Assembly (NCBI GenBank): GCA_963169055.1
Contig: CAUJFU010000131.1
Coordinates: 1 to 8,130 of the forward strand
From: Myxococcota bacterium
GTDB lineage: Bacteria; Myxococcota_C; UBA6777
Length of the DNA: 8,130 nucleotides
Direction of reading: 5' to 3'
Part shown: one piece after another, positions 1-7,047 of the stretch
How the letters are laid out: each line of letters begins with the position of its first letter
Numbering within the stretch: the stretch's first letter is position 1
Notes under the pieces: generated by a model
Told to the model about the DNA's origin: nothing
What the model saw: only the letters and a program-made list of their open reading frames with translations
Databases searched by the model: none
Made by a program: the position numbers and the translations under genes

Positions 1-2321
1 ATCTTCCACATCCATCGCATCTTCCACCCGCTCTCTCTCGAACGTCCCCACCACCCTCTGCACAACCGCCACCATCGCCGTTGCTTTCGTCCTCCCCGCA
101 GCCGCAGCCATCCCCGCAACCGTTGTCTCCGCCGTCGCAAACTCCGCCACAGCCGCCACGTCCACCACAACCGAGCATCTTTTCGCGCACAGGCGCGATG
201 CAACGGCCAACGCTGGGTGCTCCGTCCTTTCAGGCCCCCTTGGGGGGCGCGTTGGTCGGGAGTCTGCCGCCCTCGGATGCACCAACGCAGGTCACGCCTG
301 TTTTGATGGGACATACTGTTTCTTCGCATCCGACCGAAGTGACGCCGATGCTTTCGGGGGCGCTTTTGCCCCACGCGCCGACAGAAGCGACACCGCTTCT
401 TGGGAGCCCGCTCGCTTCCCACGCACCGACAGAAGCGACACCGCTTCTTGGGAGTCCGCTTGCTCCCCGCGCTGCAAGTCCAAAAGCGTCGCCTTCTCAA
501 GATGCGACCCCTCCCAGCGGCGGGAGCGGGTTTCCTGCTGCATTCGCACCGATCAGCATCGCTAATCCGCTCGCGCCTCCTGCCAGCGCTCCAAGCGCTA
601 CGATGCCGATGCCAACGCTTCAAGGTCAGGCCGTGAATCCCACCATGATGCAGTTTGCGTCGCTTTCTTCGCACCGCGAGGAACTGCTCTTCTTCCAAGG
701 AAAGATCGAAGACATCCCCTTGACAGGCCCGATTATCGGCATCGATCTGGGAACCACAAATAGCTGTTGCGCAATCGTCGAAGAGGGCCGACCCAAGGTC
801 GTCCCATCGCGTTTTGGATACAATACGATCCCATCGATCGTGGCTTTCAGTGACGAACACGAATTGTTGATCGGCCACCCCGCCAAAAATCAGATGATGT
901 TGAATCCGCGCAACACAGTCTACGGAGCTAAGCGGTTGATCGGGCGAAAGTATCGCTCGCGGATCGTGCAGCTAATCAAGGATCGTTTTCTCTACAGCAT
1001 CGTCGAAACACCGCAAGGCGGGTCGGCGGTACACATCGATGAAAAGACCTTTACGCTCGAACAGATCTCTGCGTTGATTCTCTCGGAAATTCGGGATATC
1101 GCGCAAGAATACCTTCATCAACCTGTTCATCGTGCGGTGATCAGTGTTCCGGCGCACTACAACGATCAACAACGCCAAGCAGTCCGTGATGCGGGCTTGT
1201 TGGCAGGTCTTCGTGTCGAGCGTATCGTCAATGAGCCCACAGCAGCGGCGCTTGCGTACGGCTTTGGGCGAGGGATCCAACAGCGCTTGTTGGTGTATGA
1301 CCTTGGCGGCGGGACCTTCGATGCTTCTGTGCTCGAAGTGGACAAAGATGTGTTTGAAGTGATCTCGACGGGCGGAAATACTTTTTTGGGCGGCGTCGAC
1401 TTTGACAACACTTTGATCGATCACGTGATCCGCGACTTTTACCGAGAGACACAGATCGATCTTCGCAACGATCCGATCCAAATGCAGCGTGTTCGAGATG
1501 CTTGCGAAAAAGCCAAGTGTGATCTGTCGATGGAAAAACGCACGCGGATCAACATCCCGTACCTGCTACAACGGGGCGGAAAACCCATCCATCTTGAACA
1601 AGAGATCACACGCGATGCTCTAAACTCCCTTGTCAAGGGGCTTGTCGAAGAGACTTTGCGCGTCTGTGAAGCCGTTATGAAAGCGCGTGAATTAAAGAAA
1701 GAAGATATCGACGAAGTTCTTCTTGTGGGCGGGATGACACGGATGCCCTTGATCCACGAGCGCCTGACCGCTTATTTTGGCAAACCTCCTCACCGAAACG
1801 TCCATCCCGACGAGGCTGTGGCGATCGGAACGGCTCTGTTGGCCCATTCCTTCGGCAAAAAGAACGCGGTCCGTTTGATCGATGTTCTTGCGCTGCCGAT
1901 CGGCATCGGTCTTCCCGGAGGGCGTTTTGTTCCTGTGATCGCTGCCAACACACCGTTGCCGTTTGAAAAGAATTTTGTGACCGCGACCACTCGCGACAAC
2001 CAGACTGTGTTGGAGTTGCCGATATTCCAAGGCGAAAGCCAAAACGCCCTAGAAAACGAATACCTTGGAACCTTGCGCCTTGCGGGGATACAACCCGCTC
2101 CCAAAGGTGCTCACAAGGTGGAGCTTCAATTTAAACTCAGCAACGAGTGCCTCTTGACGCTTCGGGCCACCAACCTGCAAAGCGGACAATCCGAGTCTGT
2201 GGTGCTTTCCACCAAAGACACACCTGACGAACTCAGCCAACAACTTAACGCCCCCAAGCCTGAAAGCTCGCCCTTGCCTGCACATCAAAGGCCGTTACCT
2301 TGGCCGCCACCCGCTCGTTAG
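1..2321 (+). CDS. Hsp70/DnaK-family protein with long Pro-rich N-terminal extension, no lid; 5' end beyond window
   Basis: An Hsp70 chaperone uses ATP hydrolysis to control binding of unfolded peptides. The frame is open to the left edge (first full codon at 3) with no ATG or GTG there, so the gene starts outside the window. The TTG at 81 is only the first in-window start-like codon; residues are numbered from it. Residues 1-215 are Pro/Ser/Ala-rich, probably disordered, with four 16-residue repeats (66-129). The ATPase domain (about 218-595) has [10 protein letters not shown] at 219-228, AKRLIGR with Lys284, [11 protein letters not shown] with Glu385, DLGGGTFD with Thr412 and VGGMTRMP near 549-556. 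These match E. coli DnaK D8, K70, E171 and T199 at an almost constant offset, so it should be active. Residues about 597-715 resemble the beta substrate domain ([28 protein letters not shown]). The protein stops soon after, with no helical lid or EEVD-like tail. No dnaJ or grpE is next to it, so it is probably a specialised Hsp70 and not the housekeeping DnaK. Confidence 0.93.
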   Translation, partial: LPHPSHLPPALSRTSPPPSAQPPPSPLLSSSPQPQPSPQPLSPPSQTPPQPPRPPQPSIFSRTGAMQRPTLGAPSFQAPLGGALVGSLPPSDAPTQVTPVLMGHTVSSHPTEVTPMLSGALLPHAPTEATPLLGSPLASHAPTEATPLLGSPLAPRAASPKASPSQDATPPSGGSGFPAAFAPISIANPLAPPASAPSATMPMPTLQGQAVNPTMMQFASLSSHREELLFFQGKIEDIPLTGPIIGIDLGTTNSCCAIVEEGRPKVVPSRFGYNTIPSIVAFSDEHELLIGHPAKNQMMLNPRNTVYGAKRLIGRKYRSRIVQLIKDRFLYSIVETPQGGSAVHIDEKTFTLEQISALILSEIRDIAQEYLHQPVHRAVISVPAHYNDQQRQAVRDAGLLAGLRVERIVNEPTAAALAYGFGRGIQQRLLVYDLGGGTFDASVLEVDKDVFEVISTGGNTFLGGVDFDNTLIDHVIRDFYRETQIDLRNDPIQMQRVRDACEKAKCDLSMEKRTRINIPYLLQRGGKPIHLEQEITRDALNSLVKGLVEETLRVCEAVMKARELKKEDIDEVLLVGGMTRMPLIHERLTAYFGKPPHRNVHPDEAVAIGTALLAHSFGKKNAVRLIDVLALPIGIGLPGGRFVPVIAANTPLPFEKNFVTATTRDNQTVLELPIFQGESQNALENEYLGTLRLAGIQPAPKGAHKVELQFKLSNECLLTLRATNLQSGQSESVVLSTKDTPDELSQQLNAPKPESSPLPAHQRPLPWPPPAR
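276..467 (+). repeat. Four tandem 48-bp (16-residue) coding repeats in the Hsp70 N-terminal extension
   Basis: Four in-frame units start at 276, 324, 372 and 420. They read [48 protein letters not shown] and [16 protein letters not shown]. The shared core is PT(E/Q)xTPxL. Units 3 and 4 differ at 4 of 48 bases, three of them silent, so that duplication is recent or homogenised; units 1 and 2 are older. Silent changes and a preserved frame support translation of this region. The function is unknown; the Thr-Pro core could be a phosphorylation or docking site, which is inference. Confidence 0.9.
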
Positions 2322-2340
2322 TGCGGTCTTTTTGTGGCGG
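2304..2340 (+). terminator. Weak candidate terminator at the end of the Hsp70 gene
   Basis: A 7-base inverted repeat (CCGCCAC at 2304-2310, GTGGCGG at 2334-2340) spans the stop codon. Inside it a shorter stem (CCGC at 2311-2314 with GCGG at 2323-2326) is followed by TCTTTTTG. The inner stem is only 4 bp with an 8-base loop, and it overlaps translated codons, so intrinsic termination is possible but weakly supported. Confidence 0.3.
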
Positions 2341-2426
2341 ATCGTTGTTTCCCCCTCGACAAGAGGTTGAAAATCGGCATCATACCCCTCCACAGAGATG
2401 CCAGTGTACCCGCTTCCCCTCGCGAC

Positions 2427-2430
2427 GGAG
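2427..2430 (+). promoter_or_regulatory. Shine-Dalgarno GGAG that sets the start of the GshB-like gene
   Basis: GGAG lies 8 bases upstream of the ATG at 2439. Translation from this ATG begins MTKRIAFVTDNLEHL, which aligns with the first residues of E. coli GshB. The frame is open further back to a GTG at 2334, but those 35 codons resemble nothing in the family and overlap the possible Hsp70 terminator. Confidence 0.65.
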
Positions 2431-2438
2431 TTGCCGTG

Positions 2439-3374
2439 ATGACCAAACGTATCGCTTTCGTGACTGATAATCTCGAACACCTCGAAGAAAACGACACTAC
2501 CACTCTCTTGCTGATGCAAGCCGCTCAAAATTACGGCTACCAACTTTTTTGGATGGAAGTGTCTGATCTTCATATCCAACAAAGTCGCCCCGTTGGCTAT
2601 ATGGCTCCGATCTCCGTGGAAGGAGCGCAGGTTGTGATGGGCGAGTCGTTTCTTGCGCCGCTCGATCAATTGAACCTGTTGTGGTGGCGGAAGTCTCCGC
2701 CTTTTGCGCCTGATACGCTGTTTGCTCTGGATGCTTTACAGATGCTTCCGTCCTCGACGGCTGTGTTGAATGCCCCGCGCACGCTGCGCAACCTCAACGA
2801 ACATCTGTTTGCGCTGCGCTTTCCTTCGTTCTGTCCGCCTTCTTTGGTGACCAAGCATCCCGATGCGATCCGCGCCTTTTTGTCCGAAGTCGGTGGGAAG
2901 GCCACGATCCGCCCTCTCCATGCGTCCCAAGGACACAATATGTTTTTCCTGCGGATGGGTGACCCCAACACCAAGCTGCTTTCGGAGCTTTTGACGCAAC
3001 AAGGCCAACAATACGTCCTTGTGCAGAAGATGATCAATGATACCGAGCTAGACGGCGACAAGCGCATCTTTTTGTTGAATGGAAACTTTCTTGGTGTGGC
3101 GCTTCAAGTCCCGGGCATGGGCGAGCTGCGCGGCTCTTTCAATCGAGGCGCAAAACCCGTATCCGTCCAGCTTTCCGAAAAAGATCAAGCCATCATCCGC
3201 ACCGTCGGACCTGTGCTGCGCGAAGAAGGCATCTTCTTGGCGAGCCTCGATGTGAGTGATGGCTTGTTGATCGAGTTGAATCTTTCCTGCCCCATCGGAC
3301 TTGCTGAACTTCAACAAGTCTCCTCCCAATCTGTCACCGACCCCATTTTTCAAACGCTCGGCCAAGCACTCTAA
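2439..3374 (+). CDS. Glutathione synthetase-like ATP-grasp protein (GshB family, divergent)
   Basis: GshB joins glycine to gamma-glutamylcysteine using ATP, the last step of glutathione synthesis in the cytoplasm. From ATG 2439 the product is 311 residues; E. coli GshB is 316 by my recall. It aligns along its length: IAFVTDNLEHLEENDTTTLL (N-terminal fold), LLWWRKSPPF (RKDPPF in E. coli), NAPRTLRNLNEHLF, TKHPDAIRAFL, DGDKRIFLLNG, VPGMGELRGSFNRG and LLIELNLSCPIG. The Mg ligands are present as Asp271, Glu279 and Asn281 (E. coli D273, E281, N283). Two ATP-contacting lysines are not: NEKLF is NEHLF (His122) and ILKPL is TIRPL (Arg158), and the glycine-rich loop DGMGGAS reads HASQGHN. No gshA is in the window. 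It lies 117 bp after the Hsp70 gene, so co-transcription is uncertain. It may be a divergent glutathione synthetase, a related ATP-grasp ligase or a degenerate paralogue, so I leave the symbol empty. Confidence 0.85.
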   Translation: MTKRIAFVTDNLEHLEENDTTTLLLMQAAQNYGYQLFWMEVSDLHIQQSRPVGYMAPISVEGAQVVMGESFLAPLDQLNLLWWRKSPPFAPDTLFALDALQMLPSSTAVLNAPRTLRNLNEHLFALRFPSFCPPSLVTKHPDAIRAFLSEVGGKATIRPLHASQGHNMFFLRMGDPNTKLLSELLTQQGQQYVLVQKMINDTELDGDKRIFLLNGNFLGVALQVPGMGELRGSFNRGAKPVSVQLSEKDQAIIRTVGPVLREEGIFLASLDVSDGLLIELNLSCPIGLAELQQVSSQSVTDPIFQTLGQAL

Positions 3375-3435
3375 CCGTCAAGGCCGTGCCCCCTGCGACC
3401 AAGCACTCCAACCAACGAGGTCGCGTCTGCTGCGG
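3362..3435. repeat. Degenerate 37-bp tandem duplication across the stop of the GshB-like gene
   Basis: Bases 3362-3398 and 3399-3435 match at 27 of 37 positions by hand alignment. The best part is CCAAGCACT(C)(T/C)AACC, 14 of 15 bases identical. The first copy holds the last four codons and the TAA stop of the GshB-like gene; the second copy is non-coding. It looks like an old local duplication. Confidence 0.6.
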
Positions 3436-3439
3436 CCTT
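3380..3439 (+). terminator. Candidate long stem-loop just downstream of the GshB-like gene
   Basis: Starting 5 bases after the stop codon, AAGGCCG (3380-3386) pairs with CGGCCTT (3433-3439). Inside it, GCGACC (3395-3400) pairs with GGTCGC (3419-3424). The two stems are separated by a symmetric 8/8 internal loop and capped by an 18-base loop. Only three Ts end the structure, so it is not a textbook intrinsic terminator. It could stabilise the 3' end or block readthrough into the converging gene. Some of the pairing may be a by-product of the tandem duplication. Confidence 0.35.
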
Positions 3440-3500
3440 TGCGCAGGTTATACGATATCCGAAAGATGTGTGTTCGAAGGGTAGGTGCGATCTGCTGTAA

Positions 3501-3535
3501 CTGCCCTGTGGTTGGGCAGCCACGGGGGGCTGCCC
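3501..3535. repeat. GC-rich palindrome between converging genes (possible dispersed repeat or bidirectional terminator)
   Basis: GGGCAGCC (3514-3521) and GGCTGCCC (3528-3535) form a perfect 8-bp stem with loop ACGGGG. A second arm CTGCCC (3501-3506) can pair instead with GGGCAG (3514-3519), so two exclusive hairpins are possible. The stem is followed on the plus strand by CTACGTTTTA and lies 36 bases past the stop of the minus-strand barrel gene. Short GTAGGGGC-type palindromes occur as dispersed intergenic repeats in many environmental genomes; membership here is inference, since one window cannot show copy number. Confidence 0.5.
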
Positions 3536-3571
3536 CTACGTTTTACGATCACGCGATGGGCGGATTTCGTA

Positions 3572-5197
3572 TTAGAAGCGGGCTTGTCCCATGAGATTGA
3601 AGCCGAGGCGGATCGGATCGACAAACACGCGACTGACAACCGTTCCGTCGCCCGTGTATTGGGCGCGTTCGAGGCGCGTTTCATTGCTATCAAAACTGAA
3701 CAGCACGTCGCCGATGATGGCCATAAACTCACTCAGTTGCCATTTGAAGGTGAGTTTTGCGCTGACGATCGGGATGATCTCGACTTTGTTTCCGGCAGCA
3801 TCGACAGTTGGGAGAAGGACAAAGTCGCCTTCGCCGCGCACGACGACGATCTGTTGGCCTGTGGTGCTGCCGACGGGGACTTGGCCGGTGAGTTCTTTGG
3901 GGATGACGCCTCGGAAAGTTGCGGGGATTTGAAGACCGACGATCAGGCCCAACGTCAGGTGAGCGGGGGCGATGTGATAATCTACACCCAAGGCAGCGAA
4001 GAATTCGGGGGTTTGGACCTGATCATTTGCAAAGGCTTGGAAGGGAACAAAGCCGGGGACGTTTTGCAGGATGAACGAAAGATCGCGGTACATCACATCA
4101 AGGTGCATCCGCCAATAGCCGTATTTCATGCGAAAGTTGAGGTCGGCTGCGATGCCGACTTGGGGGATGATCCCACCGACTTGGGCAGGGTCGGGGTTTT
4201 CTAAAAGGTTCGCAACCACCGAGGCTTCGGCGGCGACCATGAAACTAAACTTGCCGGGGACGTACTGTTCGGGTTTGAAGAATTTTTGTGGCTTGAGCGG
4301 ATCGTTTCGATATAGCGCAAAGTCCATCGAGACGCCCACAGGGATGCCCATCGCGTAGGAGATCTGCGTCGAGCCGCCGTAAAAGTAGATGGGTTCGGCT
4401 TTTACGGTGGGGTTGAAGAAAGTGCCTTTGTTGAAAAAAGCGCCGCCACCTTCCCAAGAAAATTGACCGAGGCGCAAGGCGAAGCCACCCAAGAGTCCGT
4501 AACCGACTTCTTCTTCGATTTGCTCGCGGGTGATGAGCTGTTGAAGCAACACAGTTTTCCCACCGAGGAAGATCGAAAGTCCCGCAGATTCGGAGAAGTC
4601 GTAATTGAGTTGGGCTTTTACGCCCGGGACAGGGCTTTTGATCGAGCGGCGAGGGAAAGTGAAGTCTCCCCCCCAAGAGATGCGAAAGCTGTAGCCCATC
4701 CGAAAACGATCCGAGCTGAGCGGAAAGGCGACGATATCGAGGTTTCGGCGCAGTTTGGGTTTTTCTTTGGCGATGGCGTCTTCGGCGTTGAAGAAGTAGG
4801 TGGTGCGGATGTAACTTCCTGCGTCGGTTAGACGAAACTCCCGACGTTCGAGAAAATAATCCATCCGCACAACCAGCGCAGCCGCTGTGGTGAGTCCTTT
4901 GAAAAAGGACGGCATCTCTTTGTACAACGCGACGTGGGAGAGCGATTCAAAGCCTGAGTCGCGTTTGTTGTAGTTGTCGAAGAAGAGGACGCTGCGTGCG
5001 CCCGGGACGAAGCTGGTGGAGGGGCTGGAGGGGTTGCTGAGACCGGGGCCGAGCAACAGGTTGTCGTCCGAAAGCGCAAAGGTGATGCGCGTATCCATAA
5101 AGTCGCCAGCTTGGGCGTGCATCGGAGAGATCGTGCTGATCAAGCACAAGAAAAGGCACGAGAGTATCCAACAGTTTTTTTGCATCCAACGGTCCAT
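3572..5197 (-). CDS. Putative outer-membrane beta-barrel protein with signal peptide
   Basis: The 541-residue product starts with a basic and hydrophobic leader (MQKNCWILSCLFLCLIS) and a likely signal peptidase site after MHAQA near residue 31. The rest is rich in alternating polar/hydrophobic and aromatic stretches typical of amphipathic strands, such as FRMGYSFRISWGGDFTF, FSWEGGGAFF, YWRMHLDVMYRDLSFIL and LTLGLIVGLQI. It ends in LGFNLMGQARF; a terminal Phe is the usual signal for the BAM assembly machinery. I recognise no named family, so substrate and role are unknown. The ATG at 5197 follows AAAGGA (plus coordinates 5207-5212) with 9-base spacing; Met5 (ATG at 5185) is an alternative start and would not change the signal peptide. 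An intrinsic terminator lies between this gene and the lipoprotein gene upstream, so it probably has its own promoter, which I could not identify. Confidence 0.85.
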   Translation of the reverse strand: MDRWMQKNCWILSCLFLCLISTISPMHAQAGDFMDTRITFALSDDNLLLGPGLSNPSSPSTSFVPGARSVLFFDNYNKRDSGFESLSHVALYKEMPSFFKGLTTAAALVVRMDYFLERREFRLTDAGSYIRTTYFFNAEDAIAKEKPKLRRNLDIVAFPLSSDRFRMGYSFRISWGGDFTFPRRSIKSPVPGVKAQLNYDFSESAGLSIFLGGKTVLLQQLITREQIEEEVGYGLLGGFALRLGQFSWEGGGAFFNKGTFFNPTVKAEPIYFYGGSTQISYAMGIPVGVSMDFALYRNDPLKPQKFFKPEQYVPGKFSFMVAAEASVVANLLENPDPAQVGGIIPQVGIAADLNFRMKYGYWRMHLDVMYRDLSFILQNVPGFVPFQAFANDQVQTPEFFAALGVDYHIAPAHLTLGLIVGLQIPATFRGVIPKELTGQVPVGSTTGQQIVVVRGEGDFVLLPTVDAAGNKVEIIPIVSAKLTFKWQLSEFMAIIGDVLFSFDSNETRLERAQYTGDGTVVSRVFVDPIRLGFNLMGQARF

Positions 5198-5303
5198 CTT
5201 CTACGGTCCTTTGAGGGGTTCAGTTGATCTGTAAGGTGATGTGTTGTGCGCGCATGACCAACGCAGCACACTTTTGGGGGCTTGCGGAGCAACGACAGCA
5301 TCG

Positions 5304-5326
5304 AAAAAGGCCGCTGGTCGGCCTGA
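5304..5326 (-). terminator. Intrinsic terminator after the Ig/OB-fold lipoprotein gene
   Basis: Read on the minus strand, AGGCCG pairs perfectly with CGGCCT around the loop ACCAG and runs straight into a T tract (TTTTC). The stem lies at 5308-5324, about 16 bases past the lipoprotein stop codon. Position, stem and T tract together fit a Rho-independent terminator separating the lipoprotein gene from the barrel gene. Confidence 0.75.
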
Positions 5327-5340
5327 TCGCGTCAACGGTG

Positions 5341-6996
5341 CTATTTTTTCTCAACGACGATATCGTCGCTGTTGCGGACCAAGATCACATAGCCGTTGTT
5401 TGAGAGTTCATCGGGGTATTGATCGTTGACGAGTCCGTAGTAGGAACTGGCTTTGGTTTGTTGGAGGACGCCACGAATCCGGGTAAAACGACGGGTGAGG
5501 TGTTCTTGGGTGGTGACATCCAACTCGGGGACGGTGGCGTTCGAGATCACAAGCATGATCCCATAACGACAGACGGCAGGAGACTGAGCGCCTTGTGGGG
5601 TAAAGGCTTCGAGGCGCGGGAAGAGTCCCTTGGGGTCGGTGGTTCGGAAGCGTTCGTCGAAAAAGCAAGTGTACCATGTGTCGACCACTTTTTGTTTGCA
5701 GGCGGTAAGATCGGCTTCGCAAGCGGTGGCGTCTTTGGTGCAGGTGCTGCGGGTTTTTGTGCAAGCGTCTTCGGCTGGTTTTCGTGCATCGAAGCAAGCT
5801 TTGAGGCCCGTACGGTAGGTGCTTTTGGCGAGGTCGTTTTTGGCGGGATCGTTATGGAGCATCAGTTCGGTGCGGATGTAGTCTTCGCACGCAGCGCGAT
5901 CTTCGGGGCGCTCGGCTTCGATCATCAAGACAGGCCATTGGCGGAACTCTTGCCATCCGTCTTGGCTTTGAGAAAAAGGGATCGCGACGGTGTTTTTGAC
6001 TTCGACGATCGCGGATTCATAGGGTTCCATTTTGGATCGTGTCCACAAGATATCTGGAGCGATCTCGATCGGTGGTGGAAGTTGATCGATGGGGATACGT
6101 TGGATCTCATTTTTCCCTTGGGGTGGGGGTTTCCCGCATTCGGGAGTGGAGGTTTTCCAGATGGGGGTGAAACTTGGAAAGGTGAGTTGGGTATGGCCGC
6201 TGAACTCGTCAACACCGCCTTGTATGCAATGGATCATTTCGCCGACTTCGAGTAGGCGGGGAGCTTCACCATCTTCAAAGGCGAGGTTGGGTGCGGAGAA
6301 TGTGAAGATAAAGGCGGATGCGTATTTTAAGCCCGTGGCGACGGCGTCCATATCGCTGATATAAAAGCCGTTGTTGGTGACGGCTGTGACGACCATCTTT
6401 CCGCGCCCCAAGACGGCTTGGCGTTTGTAGAGAGGGGAATCCCCCGAACTTGCGTCTGTTTCTTGGAGATCGGCGACGCTAAGGAGCTGATAAAAGATCG
6501 GAGCAGAAGAGCCAGATTGTCCGACAGATGGGCGAGTTTTGTCTTGTGGGTTAGCATTATCGGGGCAGATCGGCACGCCGTTTTGGCCGGGATTGGTGGG
6601 ATCATCTTTGACTTCGCCCACCCACAAGGTGACCTTTCCGAAAGCCAAACGGATGCGCAGGGGGACTTGGGCGCGACCATTGGATAACTTGACGGCTTTT
6701 CCCGTACCTTCGAGCAAACCACGCGAAGAGTACAGGCAAATATAGCCATCGTAGGCATCGTTGTTGGAGGCGGTTCCGTCGGGTGCGAGCTTGCGAGCTT
6801 GGATCTCGATTTGAGCGATCTCACCCAATCGCGCCACAGGTCGGGGTTTATCGGCGCTTTTTCCAAGATCGGGATTTTGTTGGAAAGACAGGCTTACTAC
6901 AAAATCCCCCGAGATGGTGGGCGGTTCGACGGGCGAGTAGCATGCCGCACTCGCGATCGCCGTTACCCCCATCCAAAAACAAAAGAATCTTCGCAT
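5341..6996 (-). CDS. Putative lipoprotein with Ig-like and OB-fold-like domains and a cysteine ladder
   Basis: The 551-residue product starts MRRFFCFWMGVTAIASAAC, a lipoprotein-type leader with Cys19 after Ser-Ala-Ala; the lipobox is loose because position -3 is Ser. The start is supported by AGGA (plus 7005-7008) with 8-base spacing. Residues about 28-135 look like an Ig/filamin-like domain (GEIAQIEIQARKL, GYICLYSSRG, GKVTLWVGEV). Residues about 198-285 resemble the OB-fold-like domain of YhcR/ExeM-type secreted nucleases (VVTAVTNNGFYISD, LLEVGEMI, EFSGHTQLTF), but no nuclease domain follows. Residues 401-444 hold six evenly placed cysteines in a probable helix. The C-terminus (FTRIRGVL, GYVILVRNSDDI) echoes the end of the upstream gene product. 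It lies 51 bp after that gene, probably in one operon, and is closed by a terminator. The likely location is the outer membrane or cell surface; function is unknown. Domain calls are by motif resemblance only. Confidence 0.85.
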   Translation of the reverse strand: MRRFFCFWMGVTAIASAACYSPVEPPTISGDFVVSLSFQQNPDLGKSADKPRPVARLGEIAQIEIQARKLAPDGTASNNDAYDGYICLYSSRGLLEGTGKAVKLSNGRAQVPLRIRLAFGKVTLWVGEVKDDPTNPGQNGVPICPDNANPQDKTRPSVGQSGSSAPIFYQLLSVADLQETDASSGDSPLYKRQAVLGRGKMVVTAVTNNGFYISDMDAVATGLKYASAFIFTFSAPNLAFEDGEAPRLLEVGEMIHCIQGGVDEFSGHTQLTFPSFTPIWKTSTPECGKPPPQGKNEIQRIPIDQLPPPIEIAPDILWTRSKMEPYESAIVEVKNTVAIPFSQSQDGWQEFRQWPVLMIEAERPEDRAACEDYIRTELMLHNDPAKNDLAKSTYRTGLKACFDARKPAEDACTKTRSTCTKDATACEADLTACKQKVVDTWYTCFFDERFRTTDPKGLFPRLEAFTPQGAQSPAVCRYGIMLVISNATVPELDVTTQEHLTRRFTRIRGVLQQTKASSYYGLVNDQYPDELSNNGYVILVRNSDDIVVEKK

Positions 6997-7047
6997 CGTT
7001 ACGATCCTAGTCGATGTTCTTGTTGGCTGTTTTGGGTCGAAGGTTGG

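Noticed and set aside
972-1481. 169-residue minus-strand open frame inside the Hsp70 gene
   Set aside because: It overlaps the most conserved part of the ATPase domain and shows no motif of its own.
2366-2400. TTGAAA as a -35 box for the GshB-like gene
   Set aside because: No acceptable -10 hexamer lies 16-18 bases downstream.
2334-2438. GTG at 2334 as the start of the GshB-like gene
   Set aside because: The extra 35 residues have no counterpart in the family, and a Shine-Dalgarno site fits the ATG at 2439.
3485-4204. 239-residue plus-strand open frame opposite the barrel gene
   Set aside because: It has no signal or domain, while the minus strand encodes a full barrel with signal peptide and terminal Phe.
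5198-5303. Promoter for the barrel gene
   Set aside because: A promoter is expected here because a terminator lies upstream, but I found no convincing -35/-10 pair on the minus strand.
5419-6255. 278-residue plus-strand open frame opposite the Ig/OB-fold lipoprotein gene
   Set aside because: It is antisense to a gene with a clear signal sequence and domains, and its translation is Gly/Phe/Asp-rich without a recognisable motif. It arises from codon bias of the real gene.
6953-6960. GCGATCGC octamer resembling the cyanobacterial HIP1 repeat
   Set aside because: I noticed only one perfect copy, which does not support HIP1 enrichment; it fits the general GATC excess.
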